From Spirosoma fluviale (GTDB taxonomy: Bacteria; Bacteroidota; Bacteroidia; Cytophagales; Spirosomataceae), in assembly GCA_945901025.1 (NCBI GenBank), contig CAMDJW010000011.1:1-64000 (forward strand): a stretch of 64,000 nucleotides of DNA, written 5' to 3'. The notes below the pieces were generated by a model. The model searched no databases. It worked only from the letters and a program-made list of their open reading frames with translations, and was not told the origin of the DNA. Below, in pieces: positions 25,286 to 32,984 of this stretch. Each line of letters opens with the position of its first letter. The stretch's first letter is position 1. The position numbers and the translations under genes are program-made.

Positions 25286-26217
25286 TTAGGGAGAATCACA
25301 GGCCCCGCTTGATTTATTCGTGATACGTAAGTTTCTGAACCAATACCTATTTTGGCAAATTCAGCCGTCATGCTTTCAGCTACTTTTCGGGCGACGTCCT
25401 CCCCTTTTGAAAGTGCAAATAAAGATGGGCCTGAACCTGAAATAGAGCAACCTAAAGCTCCTGCCTGCAATGCAGCTATTTTTACTTCTTTGAAAGCGGG
25501 AATTAAAATGGCTCGAGAGGGTTCAATGATCACATCCACTAAAGAGCGACCAATTAATTCATAATCAGGCAACAATAAACCAGCAACTAAACCGGCTACA
25601 TTTCCCATCTGAGTAATGGCGGTCGACAAGAAAATTTCTTTATTCAAAATACCTCTTGCATCTTTTGTATTCACCTCAATCTGCGGGTGAACAATGCTAG
25701 CATATAAATCTTTGGGCGTGGGTATCTGAATAATATCCAAGGGCTCATAACTTCGAATAATGACAAAGCCACCTAATAAACTAGGACCCACATTATCTGC
25801 ATGGGCTGACCCACAGGCTACACGTTCCCCCTCCATAGCAAAAGGAAGTAAATCTTTTTGTGCTAAAGGACGCCCCATTAACTCATTTGCGGCAAAAACT
25901 CCTGCCACAGCAGAAGCTGCAGATGAGCCTAATCCAGATCCCAAAGGCATATCTTTATGCAAAGACAATGAAAAACCCTGTTCTGGCTTACCTATAAATT
26001 CAAGAAACTTTTGAATGGCTATGCCAGCCGTATTTTTTGAAACTTCCTTAGGCAATCGGCCCTCGTCACCTGTAATTTCGACTATTTCGATACCAGGGGA
26101 ATCCTTTTTAACCAATACAACTTCGTCACCGGGATGGTTTACAGCAAAACCAAAAATATCAAATCCACAAGCCACATTGGCCACAGTAGCAGGAGCATAA
26201 ACACGTATTTTTTCCAT
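25282..26217 (-). CDS. thrB: Homoserine kinase
   Basis: A GHMP kinase that phosphorylates homoserine in threonine synthesis. The N-terminus VYAPATVANVACGFDIFGFA (5-24) and the ATP loop PLGSGLGSSAASAVAG (about 91-106) are typical, as is GCSISGSGPSLFAL (about 256-269). The 311-residue length is normal. It starts 2 bases after thrA and is cotranscribed with it. Threonine synthase (thrC), often next in this operon, is not here because xerC comes in from the other strand. Confidence 0.96.
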   Translation of the reverse strand: MEKIRVYAPATVANVACGFDIFGFAVNHPGDEVVLVKKDSPGIEIVEITGDEGRLPKEVSKNTAGIAIQKFLEFIGKPEQGFSLSLHKDMPLGSGLGSSAASAVAGVFAANELMGRPLAQKDLLPFAMEGERVACGSAHADNVGPSLLGGFVIIRSYEPLDIIQIPTPKDLYASIVHPQIEVNTKDARGILNKEIFLSTAITQMGNVAGLVAGLLLPDYELIGRSLVDVIIEPSRAILIPAFKEVKIAALQAGALGCSISGSGPSLFALSKGEDVARKVAESMTAEFAKIGIGSETYVSRINQAGPVILPN

Positions 26218-26219
26218 AT

Positions 26220-28682
26220 TTATCCCAAATAACTACCTAATGAAACTATGTCTGCAAATACGCCTGAGGCCGTTACTTCCGCACCAGCACCAGGTCCCTT
26301 AATGACTAAAGGCCTATCGTGATATCTTTTAGTTGTAAATGCAATCACATTATCTGCTCCATCCATTTGATAAAAAGGATGTGAAGAATCCACTTCCTTT
26401 AGCCCTATAGTTATTTTCTGATCCTCTAAAGTGGCGATATATCGCAAAACATGGCCATTCGTATGTGCTTGATTAACCAAATTCTCAAAGTATGCATTCT
26501 GATTTTTCAACTCATCGAAAAATGCATCGACCGTTGGCGCCATTTCGCATGAACTTGGAATAATAGGTGAAATGGTAATATCTGAAAATTCTAATTTCAA
26601 ACCGATTTCCCTACTCAAAATCAATATTTTTCTAGCCACATCCATCCCACTCAAATCTTCACGTGGATCCGGTTCCGTATATCCCTTTTTCTTTGCCTCC
26701 ATTAAAACATCCACAAAGGATTTACCGGGAACAAATGAATTAAATAAATAAGATAAGGTTCCAGACAAGATACCTTCTATTTTTTCAAAACGATCGCCCG
26801 ATGAAATTAAGCCTTGTAAGGTATTAATCACGGGTAATCCTGCACCCACATTCGTTTCATATAAAAACTTAACTCCCTTGTCTAAAGCGGTTTGATGCAA
26901 TTCCGCATAAAGCTCATATGGACCCGAATTAGCCACTTTATTAGGGGTAACCACGGATACATTGGCATGAAATAAGCCTAAATAAAATTGATAAATATCT
27001 TTGCTCGCCGTACAATCTGCAAAAATGGAATTAGGCAAATTCATTTGCTTTAAATCCGCTACAAATACATTTAAATTATTTTCGAAACCCTTTGAATCTA
27101 ATATTTCAATGGCCTTTTTAAGATCTATCCCTGATTCATTGATGTATTGCTTTCGACTGTTGGCCAAACCGACTAATTTAATTTTCAATCCTTTATACTT
27201 AGCCAAATATCGCTCTTGGCCTATTAATTGGGCCAATAATGTCTTACCAATCAAGCCTGTACCCACTAAAAAAAGATGCAAAGTCTTGATCTGAGAAAAG
27301 AAAAAAGTCTCATGAATCACATTTAATGCTTTCGATAAATCCTTTTGTTCGATAACGACCGAAATATTTAATTCGGATGAACCCTGTGCCGTCGCCACGA
27401 TATTAATCCCATTCTTACCTAACACAGAAAATAATTTACCACTCACACCTGTGTGCTTCCTCATTCCCTCTCCTACAACGGCAATAACAGATAAATCTTT
27501 TTGGATATCAATTCCCTCGATATCACCCGATTCAATCTCCGCAGAAAACTCTCGGTGCAAGATCGCTTTAACCTTGTCTGAGACCTGAGGCTCAATAGCA
27601 AAACAAATGGAATGCTCAGAAGATGCTTGAGATATCAGAATAACAGAGATTTTTTCCCGAGCTAACACCGTAAATAATTTAGCTGAAACTCCGGCCACAC
27701 CAATCATCCCAGAACCCTGCAAATTAACGAGCGACAAATGATCAATCGAACTTATTCCCGTAATAATATAGGGACTTAAAGTAGACTCCTTGCTAATAAC
27801 TGTTCCTTTAAATATAGCATTAAACGTGTTAAGCACACGAATAGGTATATTTTTAGCAAAGGCAGGTTGTAAGGAAGGAGGATAAATAACCTTGGCCCCA
27901 AAATGAGTTAACTCCATCGCTTCTGCATACGAAATAGATGGTATCGTAAAAGCAGCAGACACCTTGCGAGGATCTGCGGTCATCATTCCGTCCACATCCG
28001 TCCATATTTCAATCTCCTTGACATCTAAAGCAGAACCAAAAACAGAAGCTGTATAATCTGAACCACCGCGACCTAAAGTAGTGGTGTCGCCATCCACATC
28101 AGAACCGATAAAACCCGTTATTAAACATATTTTATCTGCATTATCCTTGAAATAAGATTGGATTAACGGATTTGTTTCTGAAAATAAGACCTCTGATTTA
28201 CCAAAATTCCCGTTGGTTTTTACTACCAATCTGGCGTCAACATATACAACGGGAAGACCTTTTTGCTGCAAAACCGAAAATATCAATTGGGTCGATAAAC
28301 GTTCCCCAAAACTCACTAACAAATCAGAGGTCTTAGGTGAAATCTCTTTAATTAAACTTATTCCTTTTAAAACATCGCGTAACTCATTGATTAATGTACG
28401 GATTTGAGCAATCACTTGGGACTGGCCCGTAACCGGAATAAAGTGCTTGATAATCTCAAAATGACGATTTTCAATATCTTCAATGATGGAATTATCTATA
28501 TTTTTTCGCTTAGAAGCGAGGTTTCCTGCTTCTAATAATTGGTTTGTCACACCACTCATGGCGGAGAAAACCACTGCAAATTTAGTTTGAGCCTTAAAAT
28601 TCGATTCGATGATCGAAATAACAGATTGAATACTGACAACACTACCACAACTCGTACCCCCAAATTTTAAAATCTTTTCCAT
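26220..28682 (-). CDS. thrA: Bifunctional aspartokinase / homoserine dehydrogenase
   Basis: A fused enzyme for the first and third steps of the Asp-to-Thr/Met pathway. The kinase domain begins LKFGGTSCGSV (about 5-15), the two ACT regulatory repeats lie around 300-450 (ISQASSEHSICFAI, TAQGSSELNISVVI), and the dehydrogenase starts at about 457 with FLVGTGLIGKTLL, followed by the NVGAGLPVINTL and GILSGTLSY motifs. I choose ATG 28682 (820 residues); the frame extends upstream to 28745 but the added residues are not family-like. ACT domains imply feedback by threonine. Confidence 0.96.
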   Translation of the reverse strand: MEKILKFGGTSCGSVVSIQSVISIIESNFKAQTKFAVVFSAMSGVTNQLLEAGNLASKRKNIDNSIIEDIENRHFEIIKHFIPVTGQSQVIAQIRTLINELRDVLKGISLIKEISPKTSDLLVSFGERLSTQLIFSVLQQKGLPVVYVDARLVVKTNGNFGKSEVLFSETNPLIQSYFKDNADKICLITGFIGSDVDGDTTTLGRGGSDYTASVFGSALDVKEIEIWTDVDGMMTADPRKVSAAFTIPSISYAEAMELTHFGAKVIYPPSLQPAFAKNIPIRVLNTFNAIFKGTVISKESTLSPYIITGISSIDHLSLVNLQGSGMIGVAGVSAKLFTVLAREKISVILISQASSEHSICFAIEPQVSDKVKAILHREFSAEIESGDIEGIDIQKDLSVIAVVGEGMRKHTGVSGKLFSVLGKNGINIVATAQGSSELNISVVIEQKDLSKALNVIHETFFFSQIKTLHLFLVGTGLIGKTLLAQLIGQERYLAKYKGLKIKLVGLANSRKQYINESGIDLKKAIEILDSKGFENNLNVFVADLKQMNLPNSIFADCTASKDIYQFYLGLFHANVSVVTPNKVANSGPYELYAELHQTALDKGVKFLYETNVGAGLPVINTLQGLISSGDRFEKIEGILSGTLSYLFNSFVPGKSFVDVLMEAKKKGYTEPDPREDLSGMDVARKILILSREIGLKLEFSDITISPIIPSSCEMAPTVDAFFDELKNQNAYFENLVNQAHTNGHVLRYIATLEDQKITIGLKEVDSSHPFYQMDGADNVIAFTTKRYHDRPLVIKGPGAGAEVTASGVFADIVSLGSYLG

Positions 28683-28704
28683 CAAATAAGAAAACAAAAT
28701 GACT

Positions 28705-28726
28705 CTTATCTCTACAAACAGATAAG
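28705..28726 (-). promoter_or_regulatory. Small hairpin in the thrA leader
   Basis: CTTATCT and AGATAAG form a 7-bp stem with an 8-base loop, 22 bases before the thrA ATG. No leader peptide or T-run is visible, so a regulatory role is only a possibility. Confidence 0.3.
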
Positions 28727-28747
28727 AAAGTGAGCAAATATACAATA

Positions 28748-29253
28748 TTAGGCTGTATTTTTGCCTATCACTTGATGACCTTTATGTTTTCTTTTGGTAC
28801 TTTTCTTGAAATTATCCGAAAGCACTGAAATATTACCATCCACTTCAAACATCGCTAGATTAACCAATTCAATACTTTCTACCCCATGTTCACGGACCAC
28901 AGCGTTTAGTTGGTCTACCGAAATTTGCGCATTTTTCAAGCCGTCCAATTTAACTTCCCCTTGATAGATTAACATAATCGGCTCCCCTTCGACGGCCTTG
29001 GAAAATCCCTTACTAAACAAGGATAATTTTTTGAATACATGATTCATCAGAAAAAGTGAAAATGCCGCAACTAATCCACCCTCTAAAGACGAATCAGCCC
29101 CTACCATGGCATTTTGTACTGAATTAGAAATCAATAAAATGAAAACTAAATCGATAATTGCGCAAACTCTTTCTTTCCAAAAACACGAATAGCCGCCAAG
29201 ATGAACAAGTAAACGGCTATTGATTTTAGGGCTATATTCAAGTAGCCTTCCAT
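28748..29253 (-). pseudogene. DUF421 (YetF-like) membrane protein, frameshifted
   Basis: Two minus-strand frames together spell one DUF421 protein. From ATG 29253 the first reads MEGYLNIALKSIAVYLF to KKEFAQLSI and hits a TAG at 29145-29147. The second continues IDLVFILLISNSVQNAMVG in another frame and runs to the stop at 28748, with the domain's GEPIMLIYQGEVK and the typical Lys-rich tail. Restoring one more copy of the 7-base unit attatcg at about 29150-29160 would join them as QLSIIDLV. An internal start could give a 128-residue truncated protein lacking the first membrane segments. It sits between exbD and thrA. Confidence 0.8.
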
Positions 29254-29259
29254 ACGTTT

Positions 29260-29670
29260 TTATTTTTTCTTCTCAGCTGCCATCACCATCGATAGGTTAT
29301 TCTTGGCAGCTAAATCATACACATCAGTCAAATCTTGTACGGTACGCGTTTTATCGATCGAAATAATCAGAGAGGTGGCTTTCTTCGTTTGTAAAATAAC
29401 TTTTAATGCAGAATCCACCTGTTCAATCGCAATACCATTGGCATTGCCATCCAAATAAAAAGCATTATTGGCATCCACCGACAAACGAATCGACTCCACT
29501 ACGGGTGGGGTCACCTTGGTAGAATCAGCCTTAGGAAGTAATAAACGAATAGCATCCGGAGAGGCTAAAGTCGATATCATTAAAAAAAACATCAATAAGA
29601 AAAACAAAATATCCGCTAATGCACCTGTCTCAACCTCGGATGCTTCTCTTTCGCGCTTTCTAAAATTCAT
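29260..29670 (-). CDS. exbD: ExbD/TolR family biopolymer transport protein
   Basis: A 136-residue inner-membrane protein: a short basic N-terminus (MNFRKREREASEVE), one membrane helix ALADILFFLLMFFLMISTL with the conserved Asp for proton transfer, and a periplasmic domain. With ExbB and TonB it energises outer-membrane receptors such as those in this window. I use ATG 29670; an upstream ATG at 29709 would lie inside exbB. It starts 4 bases after exbB. Confidence 0.92.
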   Translation of the reverse strand: MNFRKREREASEVETGALADILFFLLMFFLMISTLASPDAIRLLLPKADSTKVTPPVVESIRLSVDANNAFYLDGNANGIAIEQVDSALKVILQTKKATSLIISIDKTRTVQDLTDVYDLAAKNNLSMVMAAEKKK

Positions 29671-29674
29671 ACAA

Positions 29675-30346
29675 TTATTTTTTATTAGCTGGCTTGTGCA
29701 ATAAATCAATAAAATCCATCGCTACAATTTCCATCTTATTAATACTGCGATCAATCATGGTCATTAATAACGTGTATAATACATAGGCAATGATACCCAC
29801 AATTAAACCTGAGGCAGAAGTAACCATTTTCTCGTAGATACCTGAAGCGATCGTCGAGATCTCAATTTTATTGGAAGTCGAAATATTATGAAATGTACGA
29901 ATCATACCCGTAACCGTTCCCAAGAATCCAAACATCGGTGCAATACGTGCAATTGAACTCAAAATACCTAAGTTCTTTTCCATGTTATAAATTTCCAACT
30001 TAGCCTTGTTCTCAATCGCACTTTCAATTTCACGTATGGGAGAACCTAAACGACCCAATCCTCGCTCCAACATATTGGCAATGGGGAATTTAGAATTCTT
30101 ACAATAAGTAATGGCTGCTTGGATATTACCGGCCAACAAAAGTTCATTGATGTTATTAAGAAAGTTCTCGTCTATTTTAGTCGTCTTTCTGATATATAAA
30201 TACCTTTCAATAAATAAAAAGACAGCAGCACTGAACAAGAACAAGATTGGATACATCACATATCCCCCTTTTTCCAATAAACTTAAAATAGTGAATTCTT
30301 CTTGAGCGGTTGCTTGTAACAGAATTAAATTAAGTATCGATGACAT
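29675..30346 (-). CDS. exbB: MotA/TolQ/ExbB proton channel family protein
   Basis: A 223-residue membrane protein with three helices: about 28-48 (GGYVMYPILFLFSAAVFLF), about 130-150 (IARIAPMFGFLGTVTGMIRTF) and about 172-195 (ASGLIVGIIAYVLYTLL). The GFLGTVTGMI motif is diagnostic of TolQ/ExbB. It pairs with the ExbD gene directly downstream. No tonB gene is adjacent. Confidence 0.92.
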   Translation of the reverse strand: MSSILNLILLQATAQEEFTILSLLEKGGYVMYPILFLFSAAVFLFIERYLYIRKTTKIDENFLNNINELLLAGNIQAAITYCKNSKFPIANMLERGLGRLGSPIREIESAIENKAKLEIYNMEKNLGILSSIARIAPMFGFLGTVTGMIRTFHNISTSNKIEISTIASGIYEKMVTSASGLIVGIIAYVLYTLLMTMIDRSINKMEIVAMDFIDLLHKPANKK

Positions 30347-30437
30347 AAATATTTATTGAAAAATTTAATAACACTTTATAACCTTAAAGATTATCATTTT
30401 AATTGTTTTTTTCAAAAAAAACGAGATCTTTTTAGCT

Positions 30438-31370
30438 TTATTTATTCTGAAGAAACCAATAGCCCTCTTTCAAACTGTAAGAAGACACCCACATATTTTT
30501 GATGGCTAATTCCTTCAAAACAGTGGCTATCAAAACATTAGCATACGGTAATATCCCTGCCCGAAAAGCTTTCATCCCCCTAATTGATTGTCGGCCTTCA
30601 AAATCAGTTTCTTCGACCATTTTCTTTTGTTGGTAAAATTGCGTTATAACCAAATTGGAAGCAGAAGGAATGACGCGAGTCGGCATGTCCGCATTTGCTA
30701 AATCCCAAGTGGTTTCAAAGGCACCCGCTGCACCGATTAAAACGCTAGGCTTATATTTTGTACAGGCAGTAAATAAAGGTTTCATTTGATCTAAAATATA
30801 GGCTTGCATGTCATCGAGTCTAGATAGATCAAATTGTCCATCTTGCTGAAATAAGGACAAGAGACGTAAACCACCCAATTCTAAACTCACTTTATAAAGA
30901 ATGTTACTTCCTTTAAATAGAATAAATTCGACGCTACCTCCCCCAATATCCATGACTAAACTCGTAGGGCCCCAAGGTTGAGGCAATGAATGATAAATTC
31001 CATGATAAATCAAATCCGCTTCTTCAATCCCAGAAATTACCTGAATTTTAATGCCTAATCGATGATGAACTTCAGCGACAAATTGTGGCGTATTGGAAGC
31101 CCTTCGTAAAATACTTGTGCCTATGGCATGAATTTGGGTATTTTGACAGCCATTAGCCAGAGCCACAGCTCTAAATTCGGTCAAAGCCATTAAAGCACGC
31201 TCCATCGCATTTTCTTGCAAAAGTCCAGTTTCCATCGCCCCTAAGCCCAATTGAACCGGTCGCTGCAATTGGCAAATTATCTGCATGGGTTCAGAAATAT
31301 TTCCCCGGGTTGCCACTAAAAGTTGGAAGGTATTTGTACCTAAATCGATGATTGCAGTTGGCTGTGGCAT
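30438..31370 (-). CDS. Ppx/GppA family phosphatase
   Basis: A 310-residue member of the exopolyphosphatase / pppGpp phosphatase family with an ASKHA fold: AIIDLGTNTFQLLVA (5-19) and SLVMDIGGGSVEFILF (about 137-152) are the two phosphate-binding loops. It is of the short form, without the C-terminal HD-like domain of E. coli Ppx. It may hydrolyse polyphosphate or pppGpp; the sequence does not decide. Single gene, divergent from a TPR protein gene. Confidence 0.88.
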   Translation of the reverse strand: MPQPTAIIDLGTNTFQLLVATRGNISEPMQIICQLQRPVQLGLGAMETGLLQENAMERALMALTEFRAVALANGCQNTQIHAIGTSILRRASNTPQFVAEVHHRLGIKIQVISGIEEADLIYHGIYHSLPQPWGPTSLVMDIGGGSVEFILFKGSNILYKVSLELGGLRLLSLFQQDGQFDLSRLDDMQAYILDQMKPLFTACTKYKPSVLIGAAGAFETTWDLANADMPTRVIPSASNLVITQFYQQKKMVEETDFEGRQSIRGMKAFRAGILPYANVLIATVLKELAIKNMWVSSYSLKEGYWFLQNK

Positions 31371-31476
31371 TAATTAAAATTTTGGAACAAATTTAGGTTG
31401 AAATACTGTTTAAAAATTAAAAATATTTGCTTTAATTTAGTAAATATTTATAGCGTCTAAACTCCAATAATACTCT

Positions 31477-32880
31477 ATGCTGGATCCCGAATTCGATGAA
31501 AACAGAGAAGATATCAATTCTTCCGTTCAAAGATTTGAAAAGATGTTAAATAATCAGGAGGATTCATTCTTCGACATAGACACGTTAGAGCAAATTGCGG
31601 ATCATTATTTTATGCAATCCAAGTTTGATGAAGCGTTAAAAGCATGTGATTTAGGGCTTACTCATTTTCCATATACACTCGAATTAATTATTTTAAAGGC
31701 ACAAGTTTTAGGCGAAATCCAAAAACCGGAAGATGCCATGGAAATCATTGAAAATGCGATCCTATTGTTTCCTACGGACATAGAACTCATCTTAGTTAAA
31801 GGCTCTTTGTTAAGCCAAATGGGCCAACATGTAGCTTCCGTCAATCTATTTTTAGAAGCTTTAGAGGCCTACGAAGAAAAAGACGAAGTCTACTTCAGAT
31901 TAGGTTTAAGTTATGTGGCCTGGTTCAAACCCCGCGAGGCAGTTGACATGTTCAAAAAATCACTTGAATATAACCCTGAAAATGAAAATGCCTTAGTCGA
32001 ATTAGCCAATGCACTAGATGAAATAGGAAAAATTAGAGAGAGCATTCCATTTTACAAAAACTTTATTAACCAAGATCCTTTCTCATATACTGCTTGGTAT
32101 AATTTAGGCATTGCCTATTCTAAACTTAAAAAATATGAAAAGGCGATTGATGCCTATGAGTATTCTTTAGCCATTGAACCTACTTTTGGTTCATCTTTGT
32201 TCAATTTAGGGAATACCTATATGAACTTAAAAGACTACGTAAAAGCAGAAGAATCGTACACCCAATGCCTCAGTTGTGATGATCCTAACCCCGAATTATA
32301 TTGCTGCTTAGGGGCAAGCTTAGAAAGACAAAAGAAATTTGACGCGGCATTATCTTATTACAAAGAAGCGGTAAAGCTTGATCCGCTTTGGGACGAAGGA
32401 TATTATGGATTGGCTGTTTGTTTAACCGAAATGGACAAATGGTTTGAATCCCTGCATTTTTTGAAAAAAGCGATCAAATTAAATGAATCTAATCCACTTT
32501 ATTGGACTGGTTTAGCGGATGTTGAGGCCTATTTAGGAAATACGGTTTCGGCAGATGAAGCTTATCAAAAGTCCATCGAGTTAGATTCCTTCTTTGCCCC
32601 TACATGGGTTAAATGGGCCCAATTGCACTACGACCTCGAAGATTTTGAGAAATCAGCCGACATCATGTTATCTGCAATTGACGAATTACCAGAAGATGCA
32701 GATTTCTATTATCGATCCGCGATTTTCTTAATCAAAGCAGGCCAATTTAAAGAAGCATTTCACTTTTTAGAATCAGGACTTACCTTGGACTATGAACAAC
32801 ACGTCATTATGTTTGAATATTTCCCTAACCTAGAAACGCAAAAAGCGATCTTTAAATTGATCCAACAATACAAAAAATAA
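31477..32880 (+). CDS. Cytoplasmic TPR-repeat protein
   Basis: A 467-residue protein almost wholly made of tetratricopeptide repeats, roughly ten to eleven. Clear ones are at 44-77 (ADHYFMQSKFDEALKACD), 212-245 (YNLGIAYSKLKKYEKAID) and 246-279 (FNLGNTYMNLKDYVKAEE). It has no signal peptide or catalytic domain. It probably acts as a protein-interaction scaffold; the partner is unknown. The first 30 residues are acidic. Confidence 0.85.
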   Translation: MLDPEFDENREDINSSVQRFEKMLNNQEDSFFDIDTLEQIADHYFMQSKFDEALKACDLGLTHFPYTLELIILKAQVLGEIQKPEDAMEIIENAILLFPTDIELILVKGSLLSQMGQHVASVNLFLEALEAYEEKDEVYFRLGLSYVAWFKPREAVDMFKKSLEYNPENENALVELANALDEIGKIRESIPFYKNFINQDPFSYTAWYNLGIAYSKLKKYEKAIDAYEYSLAIEPTFGSSLFNLGNTYMNLKDYVKAEESYTQCLSCDDPNPELYCCLGASLERQKKFDAALSYYKEAVKLDPLWDEGYYGLAVCLTEMDKWFESLHFLKKAIKLNESNPLYWTGLADVEAYLGNTVSADEAYQKSIELDSFFAPTWVKWAQLHYDLEDFEKSADIMLSAIDELPEDADFYYRSAIFLIKAGQFKEAFHFLESGLTLDYEQHVIMFEYFPNLETQKAIFKLIQQYKK

Positions 32881-32984
32881 ATCCTATCGTGGATTTATTT
32901 ATCCACCCATCCTAAAAAAAATATTTCTGTTACTTTTTTAGGTAATTTAATTTTTCAAATTTAAATCAACATTCAATTAATACC

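Noticed and set aside
28683-28745. 21-residue N-terminal extension of ThrA
   Set aside because: It does not resemble the family and contains the leader hairpin; the conserved kinase start is at 28682.
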